DNA of 32,554 nucleotides from NCBI GenBank assembly GCA_947585915.1, contig CANPXJ010000008.1:1-32554 (forward strand), written 5' to 3'. The notes under the pieces are model-generated. The model had not been told where the DNA came from and did no database searches. It worked only from the letters and a program-made list of their open reading frames with translations. The position numbers and the translations under genes are program-made. The first letter of the stretch is position 1. Each line of letters begins with the position of its first letter. Of this stretch, positions 26,074 through 32,554 are shown one piece after another. This stretch comes from an uncultured Bacilli bacterium (GTDB taxonomy: Bacteria > Bacillota_I > Bacilli_A > RF39 > UBA660).

Positions 26074-26583
26074 ATGAATAAAATTGAAATAATAAAAGGA
26101 GATATTACTGAAATTGATGTTGATGCGATAGTAAATGCTGCCAATAACTGGTTAATTGGTGGAGGAGGAGTAGACGGAATAATTCATCACAAAGCCGGAA
26201 AAGAGCTAGATGAAGCCTGTAAAAAATTAAATGGATGCCCCACAGGTGAGGCTAAAATAACACCAGGATTTAATTTAAAAGCAAAATATATCATCCATAC
26301 AGTAGCTCCTAAATGGTATGATTCAAAAATAGAAAATAAAGAAGAATTACTTAAAAATTGCTATATAAATTCATTTAGCTTAGCTAAAGAAAATAATGTA
26401 AAAACAATTGCTTTTCCCTGTTTAGGAGCGGGGATATATCAAGTACCAATAGATGTTAGTGCTAAAACAGCCATTACTGAAGCAATAAATAATACTGATT
26501 TTTTTAATAAAATTTACTTAGTTTGCTTTAAAGCTGAAGATTATAATTATTATCTTAAATGTTTTAATGAATTAGCAAAATAA
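26074..26583 (+). CDS. Macrodomain protein (ADP-ribose-processing)
   Basis: The 169-residue single-domain protein matches the MacroD/YmdB group, which hydrolyses O-acetyl-ADP-ribose and mono-ADP-ribose on proteins. Key blocks are GDITEIDVDAIVNAANNWL (N24/N25 contact the distal ribose), the GGGGVDGIIH loop (29-38), CPTGEAKITPGFNL, YIIHTVAPKW and the phosphate-binding FPCLGAGIYQVP loop. All residues expected for binding are present, so it should be active. SD AGAGGTGA precedes the ATG. It is not next to an ADP-ribosyltransferase or sirtuin gene, so the physiological substrate is open. Confidence 0.92.
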   Translation: MNKIEIIKGDITEIDVDAIVNAANNWLIGGGGVDGIIHHKAGKELDEACKKLNGCPTGEAKITPGFNLKAKYIIHTVAPKWYDSKIENKEELLKNCYINSFSLAKENNVKTIAFPCLGAGIYQVPIDVSAKTAITEAINNTDFFNKIYLVCFKAEDYNYYLKCFNELAK

Positions 26584-26617
26584 AAATAATATTTTTTAAT
26601 AAAATGTTATTTTTTTT
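26582..26617 (+). terminator. Probable terminator after the macrodomain gene
   Basis: A 10-bp A/U-rich stem with one G-U pair (26582-26591 with 26605-26614) runs into T. Its low GC makes it weaker than others in the window. Confidence 0.5.
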
Positions 26618-26647
26618 CATATAAATTAAAAAGGGGAGGAGTAGGCT

Positions 26648-27397
26648 ATGAAAATATTGATACCACTACTTATTTCATCAATTGCTGGTTTATCTACTGT
26701 TCTTGGTTCTTTAGTAATATTTTTTAATATAAGTAAGAAAAATATAGATAAATTTATTACTTTTTGTTTATCTTTTTCTTTAAGTGTTATGATTTGTATC
26801 TCAATAACTGATTTAATTCCTAATTCCACTTTTATTTTGCTTTCAGAGTATAATTTATTAAAAGGTATTATAATATGTCTTATTTCGTTTATTATTGGGG
26901 TTATATCAATTAATATTATTAATAAAAGAATAAATAAATTAAAAAATAATAATAATTTATATAAATTAGGAATTTTAAGTATGGTAGCTTTAATGCTTCA
27001 TAATTTACCAGAAGGAATAGCTACTTTTATGAGTGCTTATAAAGATATTAATTTAGGTATATCTTTAGGAATAGCCATTCTACTTCATAATATTCCTGAA
27101 GGTGTTTCAATTTCGGTTCCAATTTATTATGCTACCCATAGTAAATGGCAAGCTATTAAAAAAACATTAATTTCTGGTCTAGCTGAACCTTTAGGAGCAA
27201 TTTTAGCTTATATATTTTTAGCTAAATATATTACCAATAGTTTAATAAGTGTAATATTATTATTTGTAGCAGGGTTAATGATAACACTCGCAATTAATGA
27301 ATTATTACCCCAAGCTTTAACATATAAAAAGCAAAAGTATATTATATATGGCTTATTAAGTGGCATTATTATTGTCCTATTAACATTTCTAATTTAA
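26648..27397 (+). CDS. zupT: ZIP family divalent metal transporter (ZupT-like)
   Basis: A 249-residue inner-membrane importer of zinc, iron or manganese. About eight membrane helices are visible, with a Lys/Asn-rich cytoplasmic loop at about 92-106. The two metal-site helices carry HNLPEG (118-123) and HNIPEG (147-152), the ZIP hallmark. AEPLGAILAY and a late NELLPQA motif also fit ZupT. SD AAAGGGGAGGAG precedes the ATG. No Zur or Fur gene or metal-regulator site is recognisable nearby. The metal specificity cannot be read from sequence. Confidence 0.9.
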   Translation: MKILIPLLISSIAGLSTVLGSLVIFFNISKKNIDKFITFCLSFSLSVMICISITDLIPNSTFILLSEYNLLKGIIICLISFIIGVISINIINKRINKLKNNNNLYKLGILSMVALMLHNLPEGIATFMSAYKDINLGISLGIAILLHNIPEGVSISVPIYYATHSKWQAIKKTLISGLAEPLGAILAYIFLAKYITNSLISVILLFVAGLMITLAINELLPQALTYKKQKYIIYGLLSGIIIVLLTFLI

Positions 27398-27417
27398 TCT
27401 TTTATCTATTAGTTAAC

Positions 27418-27448
27418 ATAATATATATTATAGGAAGTTATATATTAT
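27418..27448. repeat. AT-only inverted repeat between convergent genes
   Basis: ATAATATATA (27418-27427) and TATATATTAT (27439-27448) are a perfect 10-bp inverted repeat with an 11-nt loop. No T tail follows. It may be a weak transcription end or merely low-complexity sequence. Confidence 0.3.
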
Positions 27449-27486
27449 ACTTTAAAGCATATAAAAAAGCTTAATAAATACTATTA

Positions 27487-28272
27487 TTAAACTTTTCTAG
27501 ATTGAATTTCTGCTATCTTTTCAAATACTTCAGCAGCATTAGATTCATTAATTTCAGAATAATTTAATTCTCTTAATGCTTGAACTTTAATTGTATTTAA
27601 TTGTTGGGTTCTACTTAAAGTTTCTTCTTTTTTATGTTCTATTTCTTGAACAAATCTCTTATGTGTCTCCATTATTTTGCTACGAGAGGCTCCCCCATTA
27701 TTATATAATGTTAGGGCAGAGTAAAGAATTCCTTCAAATATAAATTGTTTATCTTCGTTAAATTTATAATCATTTGGATCAGTAAATCCTGTTGTTTTTG
27801 ACATATAACCAAAAATATATTTAATTTCTGGAACGTTATCAATAGATTGTAACATGTGATATAAATATAAAATTGCATAATAATTTTGTTCATGTTCAGT
27901 TTCGTCTTCTACATCAGTTAATTTTTCTTTAAGCAAATAGGCAATATCCGAAAGTAGGGTTTGTTCTTCTTTTTTTAATCCCTTTAAATCAAATAAAGTA
28001 TCAAAATCTCCCCCACTCTTAACACTTTTATTTAATTTTGCCTCAACATTCATCAAATAATCAGTATTTACTTTTATTCCAGCAATTGTATCTTCATCGC
28101 CATCTTCAATATCTAATAATTTAAATAATAATAATTTTTTTTCTTTTGGCCATTTATTTATACTATCTAATTCTAGATAATTATAAACCATTTGACGTGA
28201 TACGCCTAAATATTTGGCTAATCTTACTTTTGATATACCTAATTCTTGTAATAATTCTTTTAAAGCATTCAT
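27487..28272 (-). CDS. HTH-domain protein, probable transcriptional regulator
   Basis: The 261-residue protein begins with a helix-turn-helix (about 13-34: SKVRLAKYLGVSRQMVYNYL) of the phage-repressor/XRE-like kind. The rest is mostly helical with acidic and Lys/Glu stretches, including a probable coiled coil at about 205-255 (QEIEHKKEETLSRTQQL, NAAEVFEKIAEIQ). I do not recognise the long C-terminal region, which may sense a ligand or dimerise. It has a strong promoter overlapping a direct repeat, suggesting autoregulation. SD GAAGGGAAG precedes the ATG. Upstream on the same strand is an unknown 264-residue gene; downstream it converges on the metal transporter. Its targets are unknown. Confidence 0.8.
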   Translation of the reverse strand: MNALKELLQELGISKVRLAKYLGVSRQMVYNYLELDSINKWPKEKKLLLFKLLDIEDGDEDTIAGIKVNTDYLMNVEAKLNKSVKSGGDFDTLFDLKGLKKEEQTLLSDIAYLLKEKLTDVEDETEHEQNYYAILYLYHMLQSIDNVPEIKYIFGYMSKTTGFTDPNDYKFNEDKQFIFEGILYSALTLYNNGGASRSKIMETHKRFVQEIEHKKEETLSRTQQLNTIKVQALRELNYSEINESNAAEVFEKIAEIQSRKV

Positions 28273-28312
28273 TTTAAACTTCCCTTCTCTATTATCTACT
28301 ATTTACAATTTA

Positions 28313-28349
28313 ATTATATCACTTAACAAAAAAGTGTCAACTAAAAAGT
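28313..28349 (-). promoter_or_regulatory. Strong promoter with direct-repeat operator, HTH gene
   Basis: On the minus strand, a perfect TTGACA (28340-28335) and a perfect TATAAT (28318-28313) are 16 bp apart. Two 11-bp direct repeats ACTTTTT(A/T)GTT (28349-28339 and 28335-28325), with a 14-bp period, cover the -35 region. This is a likely binding site for the encoded HTH protein. Confidence 0.65.
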
Positions 28350-28381
28350 AAAATTCAAATAAAAAAATATAATATTAATTA

Positions 28382-29176
28382 CTATATTTTTCTACTCAAT
28401 CTAATAGAATTCTCTTGTATAAGCGAATTATTTTTTCTTGTTTCATTTCCTAGAGATGCAATTTTATTTTTTGTGTCTTTATCAAATACTTTATCACATA
28501 TATTAAAATCAATATATGTATATAATATATCATTTAGAGCATCACTTATGTTACAATCTGCATCCATAACATCAGTAAGCAAGCCACAATCTCTTAAAGT
28601 ATGTAACATTTTATACATTTTAATTTTACACGAGTCTAAATAAAATTTAGGTTCTTCATTATAAAATAATTCATAAGCACCGATAAATTTCATCAATCTT
28701 AAAGTTAATGGTTTTTGTTTAATATCATTTAAATAATCATAATAATATAATATTTCATTTACCTCAGCACGCACTTGTTTTGGAGTAAAGGTATTATTAT
28801 AATAATCTTGATCTATTCTAACATTTAAACTAGTATTATTTATATCAATATTAATTACTTCTTTAGAATCATACCTTTTAGTGATAGAATAATTTATTAA
28901 TTTATCATTTTCATATACTACAACTTCGTGTCCTTCAAGATTATCAAAAACTATATAAAAGTAGGTAAGATCATACTTATCAAATAAAGTTTTTATTACT
29001 CTAACTATTTTGCGCATATTGATTATTACTTGTTCGGAATGAGCAAAAATACCTTCTAAATATTCTATTCTTGCAGTTTTATCTTTTTCAACTATATTAA
29101 TATCATCTGAACATTTCAGCGCTATTTTCATTTTAGACTTATTATCATTCCAACTAAATTTTTTTTCATATATCAT
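28382..29176 (-). CDS. Hypothetical 264-residue protein downstream of mnmA
   Basis: I do not recognise this protein. It is soluble, acidic and Asp/Asn/Tyr-rich. The N-terminal half looks like a beta-rich domain (MIYEKKFSWNDNKSKMKIAL, YFYIVFDNLEGHEVVVYEN), and the C-terminal half is helical (EVNEILYYYDYLN, MYKMLHTLRDCGLL). Four cysteines are scattered without a metal-binding spacing. SD AGGAGG lies 9 nt before the ATG. Only 27 nt separate it from mnmA on the same strand, so the two are probably co-transcribed. The HTH gene follows after 109 nt but has its own promoter. Confidence 0.75.
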   Translation of the reverse strand: MIYEKKFSWNDNKSKMKIALKCSDDINIVEKDKTARIEYLEGIFAHSEQVIINMRKIVRVIKTLFDKYDLTYFYIVFDNLEGHEVVVYENDKLINYSITKRYDSKEVINIDINNTSLNVRIDQDYYNNTFTPKQVRAEVNEILYYYDYLNDIKQKPLTLRLMKFIGAYELFYNEEPKFYLDSCKIKMYKMLHTLRDCGLLTDVMDADCNISDALNDILYTYIDFNICDKVFDKDTKNKIASLGNETRKNNSLIQENSIRLSRKI

Positions 29177-29203
29177 TTGTAAAAACCTCCTAAAACAATT
29201 TTA

Positions 29204-30310
29204 TCACAAGTACCATAATTTTTCATTATTTTTATAAACTTCTTTTATTATGCCACTACCTAAGCATTGTTCACCTAGATAAAGTACACATGCTTGTCCC
29301 GGAGTCACCGCTTTAGCCTTACCACTATATTTAACCATAGCCATATTATTTTCTAAATATTCTATAGAAACAGCATGGTCTTCGCCACGATAACGAAATT
29401 TTGCCGTACAAAATGTAGGAGTCGTAGGAGAAATGAAATTAAGATCTTCTATTAAACAAGCATCAGAATATAAATATTCATTATCATCTTCAAAACAAAC
29501 ATATAAAATATTTTTCTCAACATTTTTACCACAAACAAAATGTCTTTGCTCGTTACCACTAATACCAACATTTCTTCTTTGACCAATCGTATAGTTCATT
29601 AATCCTTTATGTCTACCAATTACCTCGTTAGTTTTAACATTAACTATATCACCAGGATTAGGTTTTAAGTAATTAGAAATAAATTCTTGATAGTGCCTTT
29701 CCCCAATAAAACAAATTCCAGTTGAATCTTTTTTATGAGCCGTTGTAATATTTAATTCTTCAGCAATTTTACGGACTTCTGGTTTGGTTAAATTGCCAAT
29801 TGGAAATAAAACGTCTTTTAATTGGTTAGGAGTAAGAGCCGCTAAAAAATAACTTTGGTCTTTGTTTTGGTCAACGCCTCGTAGTAAACGATTACCATAA
29901 GTTCGCGCATAATGACCAGTAGCAATATAATCTGCTCCTAGTTTTCGTGCTTCTTTTATAAATGAATCGAATTTGATATATTTGTTGCACATTAAATCGG
30001 GATTAGGTGTTCTTCCTTTTTTTAATTCCTCTAAAAAATATGTAAAAACTTTATCCCAATATTCTTTGATAAAATCAACTCTATGTAAAGGGATATCTAG
30101 TTCTTCACATACTTTTTTAGCATCATTATAATCTTGTTCTTGCGGACATATACTGGCATCTAAATTAGGATTACCATTTGTATCATTATTTAAAGTACTA
30201 TCCCAATTACGCATAAAAAGGCCTATGACTTCATACCCCTCTTTTTTAAGTAAATATGCAGCAACAGAGGAATCAACTCCCCCACTCATTCCAACAACAA
30301 CTTTTTTCAT
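29204..30310 (-). CDS. mnmA: MnmA, tRNA 2-thiouridylase
   Basis: MnmA adenylates and thiolates U34 of tRNAs for Lys, Glu and Gln to give s2U. The 368-residue protein shows the ATP pyrophosphatase loop GMSGGVDSS (7-15), the catalytic cysteines C108 (DLMCNKYIKF) and C200 (STGICFIGE), a GDQ-like DQNKDQSYFL block, and the C-terminal beta-barrel with LYLGEQCLGSGII. It is full length. A TATAAT in the 67-bp upstream gap is a likely -10; SD TTGGTGAA precedes the ATG. In Bacillus it lies in the rarA-cymR-iscS-mnmA cluster; no cysteine desulfurase gene is in this window. Confidence 0.96.
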   Translation of the reverse strand: MKKVVVGMSGGVDSSVAAYLLKKEGYEVIGLFMRNWDSTLNNDTNGNPNLDASICPQEQDYNDAKKVCEELDIPLHRVDFIKEYWDKVFTYFLEELKKGRTPNPDLMCNKYIKFDSFIKEARKLGADYIATGHYARTYGNRLLRGVDQNKDQSYFLAALTPNQLKDVLFPIGNLTKPEVRKIAEELNITTAHKKDSTGICFIGERHYQEFISNYLKPNPGDIVNVKTNEVIGRHKGLMNYTIGQRRNVGISGNEQRHFVCGKNVEKNILYVCFEDDNEYLYSDACLIEDLNFISPTTPTFCTAKFRYRGEDHAVSIEYLENNMAMVKYSGKAKAVTPGQACVLYLGEQCLGSGIIKEVYKNNEKLWYL

Positions 30311-30377
30311 AATTTCACCAACTTAACTGGGTTAATTATATCAAATACAACTTTAAAAAGAAAGTTAAGAAGGACTA

Positions 30378-30959
30378 TTAAAGCAAAAATAAGAATAATT
30401 TTAATATTTTATTAGCAAAGAAATATACTAAGGTATCATATATTAAAATACCCAAAACTACGACACCTAATTTTAAAAATAAGTTTTTAAGTAATTTGTA
30501 TAAAGAATCGTTTTCTTTAAATATTAAAACTCTTAAGAGTCTTTTGGTTATTTTAAGAGCAATATAACTTATATATAATAAACATAAAATAAATAATAAT
30601 TTAGAAATTATTGTAAAAATAACACCAAAGAATAAACCTTTTACTTTAAAAGAATTGTATAAAGCTCCGATAAAAAAACCAATACTTGTACATTCATAAA
30701 ATAAATAAAATAAGATAAATGGTAAACCGATTATTGAATAAGATAAAAAGACTAAAATAATAATTATAATTAAATGTTCAATAATCATATTTTGATGAGT
30801 AGTTTTAATAATATTTTCTAGACCACTTAATTTTTCAGCAATTAAGGTTTTATTAGCAGTATTTTGAATATTAAAATAAAATAAACCAAAAATTATACCA
30901 GTTACTACTAAAGTTAATAAAAAAATTTTTGCTACATTGCTTGACTTTAATCTTTTCAT
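30378..30959 (-). CDS. SpoIIM-like (DUF95) membrane protein
   Basis: The 193-residue polytopic protein has four or five membrane helices. Two stretches closely resemble B. subtilis SpoIIM: the N-terminal helix (LLTLVVTGIIFGLFYFN) and the middle GLPFILFYLFYECTSIGFFIGA followed by a Phe/Gly-rich helix and SYIALKITKRLL. In spore formers SpoIIM works with SpoIID and SpoIIP in engulfment, but homologues occur in non-sporulating bacteria with unknown roles. No other sporulation gene is seen here, so sporulation should not be inferred. I chose the ATG at 30959, placed after AGGTGAAAAAT, over GTG at 30968. It is divergent from the 31-residue membrane peptide gene. Confidence 0.65.
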   Translation of the reverse strand: MKRLKSSNVAKIFLLTLVVTGIIFGLFYFNIQNTANKTLIAEKLSGLENIIKTTHQNMIIEHLIIIIILVFLSYSIIGLPFILFYLFYECTSIGFFIGALYNSFKVKGLFFGVIFTIISKLLFILCLLYISYIALKITKRLLRVLIFKENDSLYKLLKNLFLKLGVVVLGILIYDTLVYFFANKILKLFLFLL

Positions 30960-31032
30960 ATTTTTCACCTAATTAAATATATTTACAATGTAATAAAAAT
31001 ATGATAAATTTATTTTGTTGAGGTGAAAAATA

Positions 31033-31128
31033 ATGAGCAAAAAGGTGCAAAAAATTGCCGTATGGTCAATGTTAATTGTTATGGTATTAGGTACTCTTGC
31101 TGGAATTGCAGCGTATTTATTAAGATAA
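31033..31128 (+). CDS. Prli42/DUF4044-like small membrane protein
   Basis: A 31-residue protein, below usual annotation limits. A short basic N-terminus (MSKKVQK) precedes a single membrane helix (about 9-29, IAVWSMLIVMVLGTLAG) and a C-terminal Arg. Length, the basic start and the WSMLIVMV core match the Prli42/DUF4044 peptides of Bacillota. In Listeria, Prli42 tethers the stressosome to the membrane. AGGTGAAAAATA before the ATG gives a proper SD. No stressosome genes are present in the window, so the Listeria role cannot be assumed. No terminator with a U tract follows. Confidence 0.75.
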   Translation: MSKKVQKIAVWSMLIVMVLGTLAGIAAYLLR

Positions 31129-31312
31129 TTGGGTAGAGAAAATTTACAACAATTAGTATTTTTGGCTCTCCTTCAAAACCACCATACGTACCATTTGGTA
31201 TTTGGTGGTTGAATTTATATATTACAGCTTATAATTTTTAAGCGTTTTTACAATCAAAATTATTTAGTATAAATGAAATTTCCAATGACTCTTAAAATAA
31301 TTATTGTGTGTT
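31129..31312. other. Gene-free stretch with a strong hairpin
   Basis: No intact coding region is seen. The main feature is a stem-loop at 31173-31213: TTCA and AACCACCA (31177-31184) pair with TGGTGGTT (31203-31210) and GAA, and an inner TACC/GGTA continues the stem. It lacks a U tail, so it is not a classical terminator; a 3' mRNA-stabilising or processing role is possible. Confidence 0.45.
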
Positions 31313-31549
31313 TTCAGATTTGTATTTGAAGATGCTCGTAAAAAGGAACTTATATTAAATTCGATGCTACTAATAAAGATGATGTGATTAAATACATTTA
31401 ATAGTAGTAAATATATCGAAAAACATCATTTACTTACTGATAATTCTTATCATATAGATAATGTTTTAGATAAATTAAATACTTATAAATTTACTTTTAC
31501 TTTAAATTCTAATAATTATTATTATTTTACAAAGGTTGAAAAAGTATAA
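31313..31549 (+). pseudogene. Decayed ORF fragment
   Basis: Protein-like segments occur in alternating frames: FVFEDARKKELIL near 31322, FDATNKDDVIKYI at about 31360-31401 in another frame, then NSSKYIEKHHLLTDNSYHI and a Tyr/Asn-rich tail ending YYFTKVEKV at 31549 in the first frame. There is an in-frame TGA at 31385 and no start codon in the last 53 codons. This looks like a small gene broken by frameshifts. The original family is not recognisable. Confidence 0.4.
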
Positions 31550-31585
31550 AAAAAATACTAGGATTTTTATTCTCTAGTATTTTTT
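31550..31585. terminator. Bidirectional terminator
   Basis: An A-run ending ATACTAG (31550-31561) pairs perfectly with CTAGTAT and a T-run (31574-31585). It serves the minus-strand 215-residue gene, whose stop it overlaps, and anything transcribed from the left. Confidence 0.85.
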
Positions 31586-32231
31586 ATAAATAAGGATTAT
31601 CTTTTAAAATCCTTTTAAGATATTCATCAGGTTCATATTTTCTAATATCACTATTATCAATTAAGAAAGTATATTCTGAATAAGGTCGACAACTTCTTAA
31701 ATCGTCATCTAACACAAGTGCTACAACTTTTGCAATATCAAATTCTTTATCGGACATTGGTTTGTTTCGATTAATATCCTTATCTGTTATATGCACGCAA
31801 GGTATTTTGGCTAATGATGAAGTAGAACCACCATCCAGTTTTAATATTGTAAGACAAGGTTCTATTTCAGAAAATAATCTTTTGGTTACCTCATTTGGGC
31901 TATAAACAGCTCCTTTAGCAATATCTTTAAGACCAGCATAAAATTGAATAATTCTTTTATTTTGAGGTAATTCCATTAAACAACTAAAATCTTTATCAAA
32001 AGTATAGTTACCTAAAACATCTATTAAAATTCTTTCTTCGTTCTTATATGGATAACAAATTGTGCAAGGCTTAATCGTTTGAACTTTATAATTAGAATCT
32101 TTTAATCTAGTTATTTTTAAATTAAATTCATTTAATTTTAAAATTAAATTTAAACTTTTATGACATTCTATTAATTTATCTTTTTTGTATTTTTTATATT
32201 TTTCGATATCTATATTTTCATTCTCTAACAT
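31584..32231 (-). CDS. Hypothetical 215-residue cysteine-containing protein
   Basis: I do not recognise this protein. It is soluble, with a Lys/Glu-rich helical N-terminus (1-40) and then a compact domain with a CTICYPYKNEERILIDV block (a CxxC pair at about 56-59), plus single cysteines in FSCLMEL, EPCLTIL, IPCVHI and RSCRPYS. The CxxC and spaced cysteines could bind a metal, but no zinc-ribbon pattern is complete. SD AAAAGGAG lies 10 nt before the ATG. It is monocistronic, with a good terminator and TATAAA-like sequence upstream. Confidence 0.7.
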   Translation of the reverse strand: MLENENIDIEKYKKYKKDKLIECHKSLNLILKLNEFNLKITRLKDSNYKVQTIKPCTICYPYKNEERILIDVLGNYTFDKDFSCLMELPQNKRIIQFYAGLKDIAKGAVYSPNEVTKRLFSEIEPCLTILKLDGGSTSSLAKIPCVHITDKDINRNKPMSDKEFDIAKVVALVLDDDLRSCRPYSEYTFLIDNSDIRKYEPDEYLKRILKDNPYL

Positions 32232-32492
32232 AAACGCAATTCTCCTTTTTCTATTTATAATATTTTATCATATTTCTCGCATGTTTTCCATGTTTTTATA
32301 ATTTAAGTTCCGGCAAAAATAAAAAAGGAAAGTAAAAGCAAGTAAGAAAGCAATTAGAAATGAAGAAAAAAATATTTTCCGAACAAGTTATCAACAAGGA
32401 TGTATAATAAACTCAATAAAAAAAATCCAATTAGGACTTTTTTTATGATCACTACTCATATATAATTAAATTGGATAAAAGGAGTAGATCAC
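32232..32492. other. Intergenic region before the right-edge gene
   Basis: Purine-rich low-complexity sequence (32330-32375) and one 9-mer TTATCAACA (32387-32395) that differs by one base from the DnaA box TTATCCACA; a single copy is not evidence of an origin. A TATAAT (32403-32408), the hairpin listed below, and a second TATAAT near 32458 precede the partial gene at 32493. Confidence 0.4.
32418..32445 (+). terminator. Weak hairpin with U tail
   Basis: A-run plus TCC (32418-32428) pairs with GGA, a bulged C and a T-run (32434-32444). It stands just downstream of a TATAAT at 32403-32408, so it could attenuate a transcript toward 32493. Confidence 0.4.
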
Positions 32493-32554
32493 ATGAATAA
32501 TTATATAAAACAATCTAATCAATTGAAAGAGTTTTTTATCGATTTTGCATTAAA
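32493..32554 (+). CDS. Start of a gene cut by the right edge
   Basis: Twenty codons are visible, beginning MNNYIKQSNQLKEFF. SD AAAAGGAG lies 9 nt before the ATG and a TATAAT is about 35 bp upstream. Too little is present to name a family. Transposases can begin in a similar way, but this is not evidence enough. Confidence 0.55.
   Translation, partial: MNNYIKQSNQLKEFFIDFAL

Noticed and set aside
27711-27893. 60-residue minus-strand ORF
   Set aside because: It lies in another frame inside the HTH gene, has no SD and has a shadow-like Ile/Leu/Tyr composition.
32387-32395. DnaA-box-like TTATCAACA as an origin signal
   Set aside because: There is one mismatch and only one copy in AT-rich sequence, with no dnaA, dnaN or box cluster nearby.

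Overview
The window is about 32.5 kb of very AT-rich, gene-dense bacterial chromosome. TGA is a stop and TGG encodes Trp, so the code is standard rather than Mycoplasma-type. Shine-Dalgarno (SD) sites are strong (GGAGG or GGTGAT), terminators are U-tailed hairpins, and several gene orders match Bacillus subtilis. I infer a small-genome Bacillota of the Bacilli / Erysipelotrichia / RF39 kind, but the species cannot be named from this sequence. No rRNA, tRNA, CRISPR array or recognisable insertion sequence was found.

Left third (1-9.7 kb): a secreted, possibly sortase-anchored protein; late competence genes comEA-comEC; holA; then the run ruvA-ruvB-P-loop kinase-queA and an M23 peptidase. Two genes, comEA and the M23 peptidase, are preceded by a nearly identical 45-nt block that looks like a shared promoter with a SigH-like -35 element.

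Middle (9.7-19.6 kb): an unrecognised 970-residue protein on the minus strand, with a palindromic promoter, separates queA from tgt. After tgt come a small membrane protein in the usual yajC slot, a YrzE-type membrane protein (inverted), a DUF421 (YrbG-type) protein and a polysaccharide deacetylase. Three separately promoted genes follow: a 28-residue tandem-repeat protein, a cell-wall glucosaminidase-like enzyme, and a HerA-like ATPase with no NurA or other partner beside it.

Right part (19.6-32.5 kb): a structured RNA best explained as 6S RNA, then tcdA, as in B. subtilis. Convergent to these lie gpsA and rarA with a small unknown gene. Next are xerD, an unusual 52-residue Asn/Ser/Ala/Arg/Lys repeat protein, an HtrA-type protease, a macrodomain protein, a ZIP metal transporter, a self-promoted HTH regulator, an unknown gene probably co-transcribed with mnmA, a SpoIIM-like membrane protein, a 31-residue Prli42/DUF4044-like membrane peptide, a decayed ORF, and a cysteine-containing unknown. 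A gene start runs off the right edge.

Functionally the window mixes DNA uptake and repair (comEA, comEC, ruvAB, rarA, xerD, holA), tRNA modification (queA, tgt, tcdA, mnmA), envelope enzymes (M23, deacetylase, glucosaminidase, HtrA) and several orphans. The orphans least explained by known families are the 970-residue protein, the 52-residue repeat protein, the solitary HerA-like ATPase and the shared competence-type promoter block.
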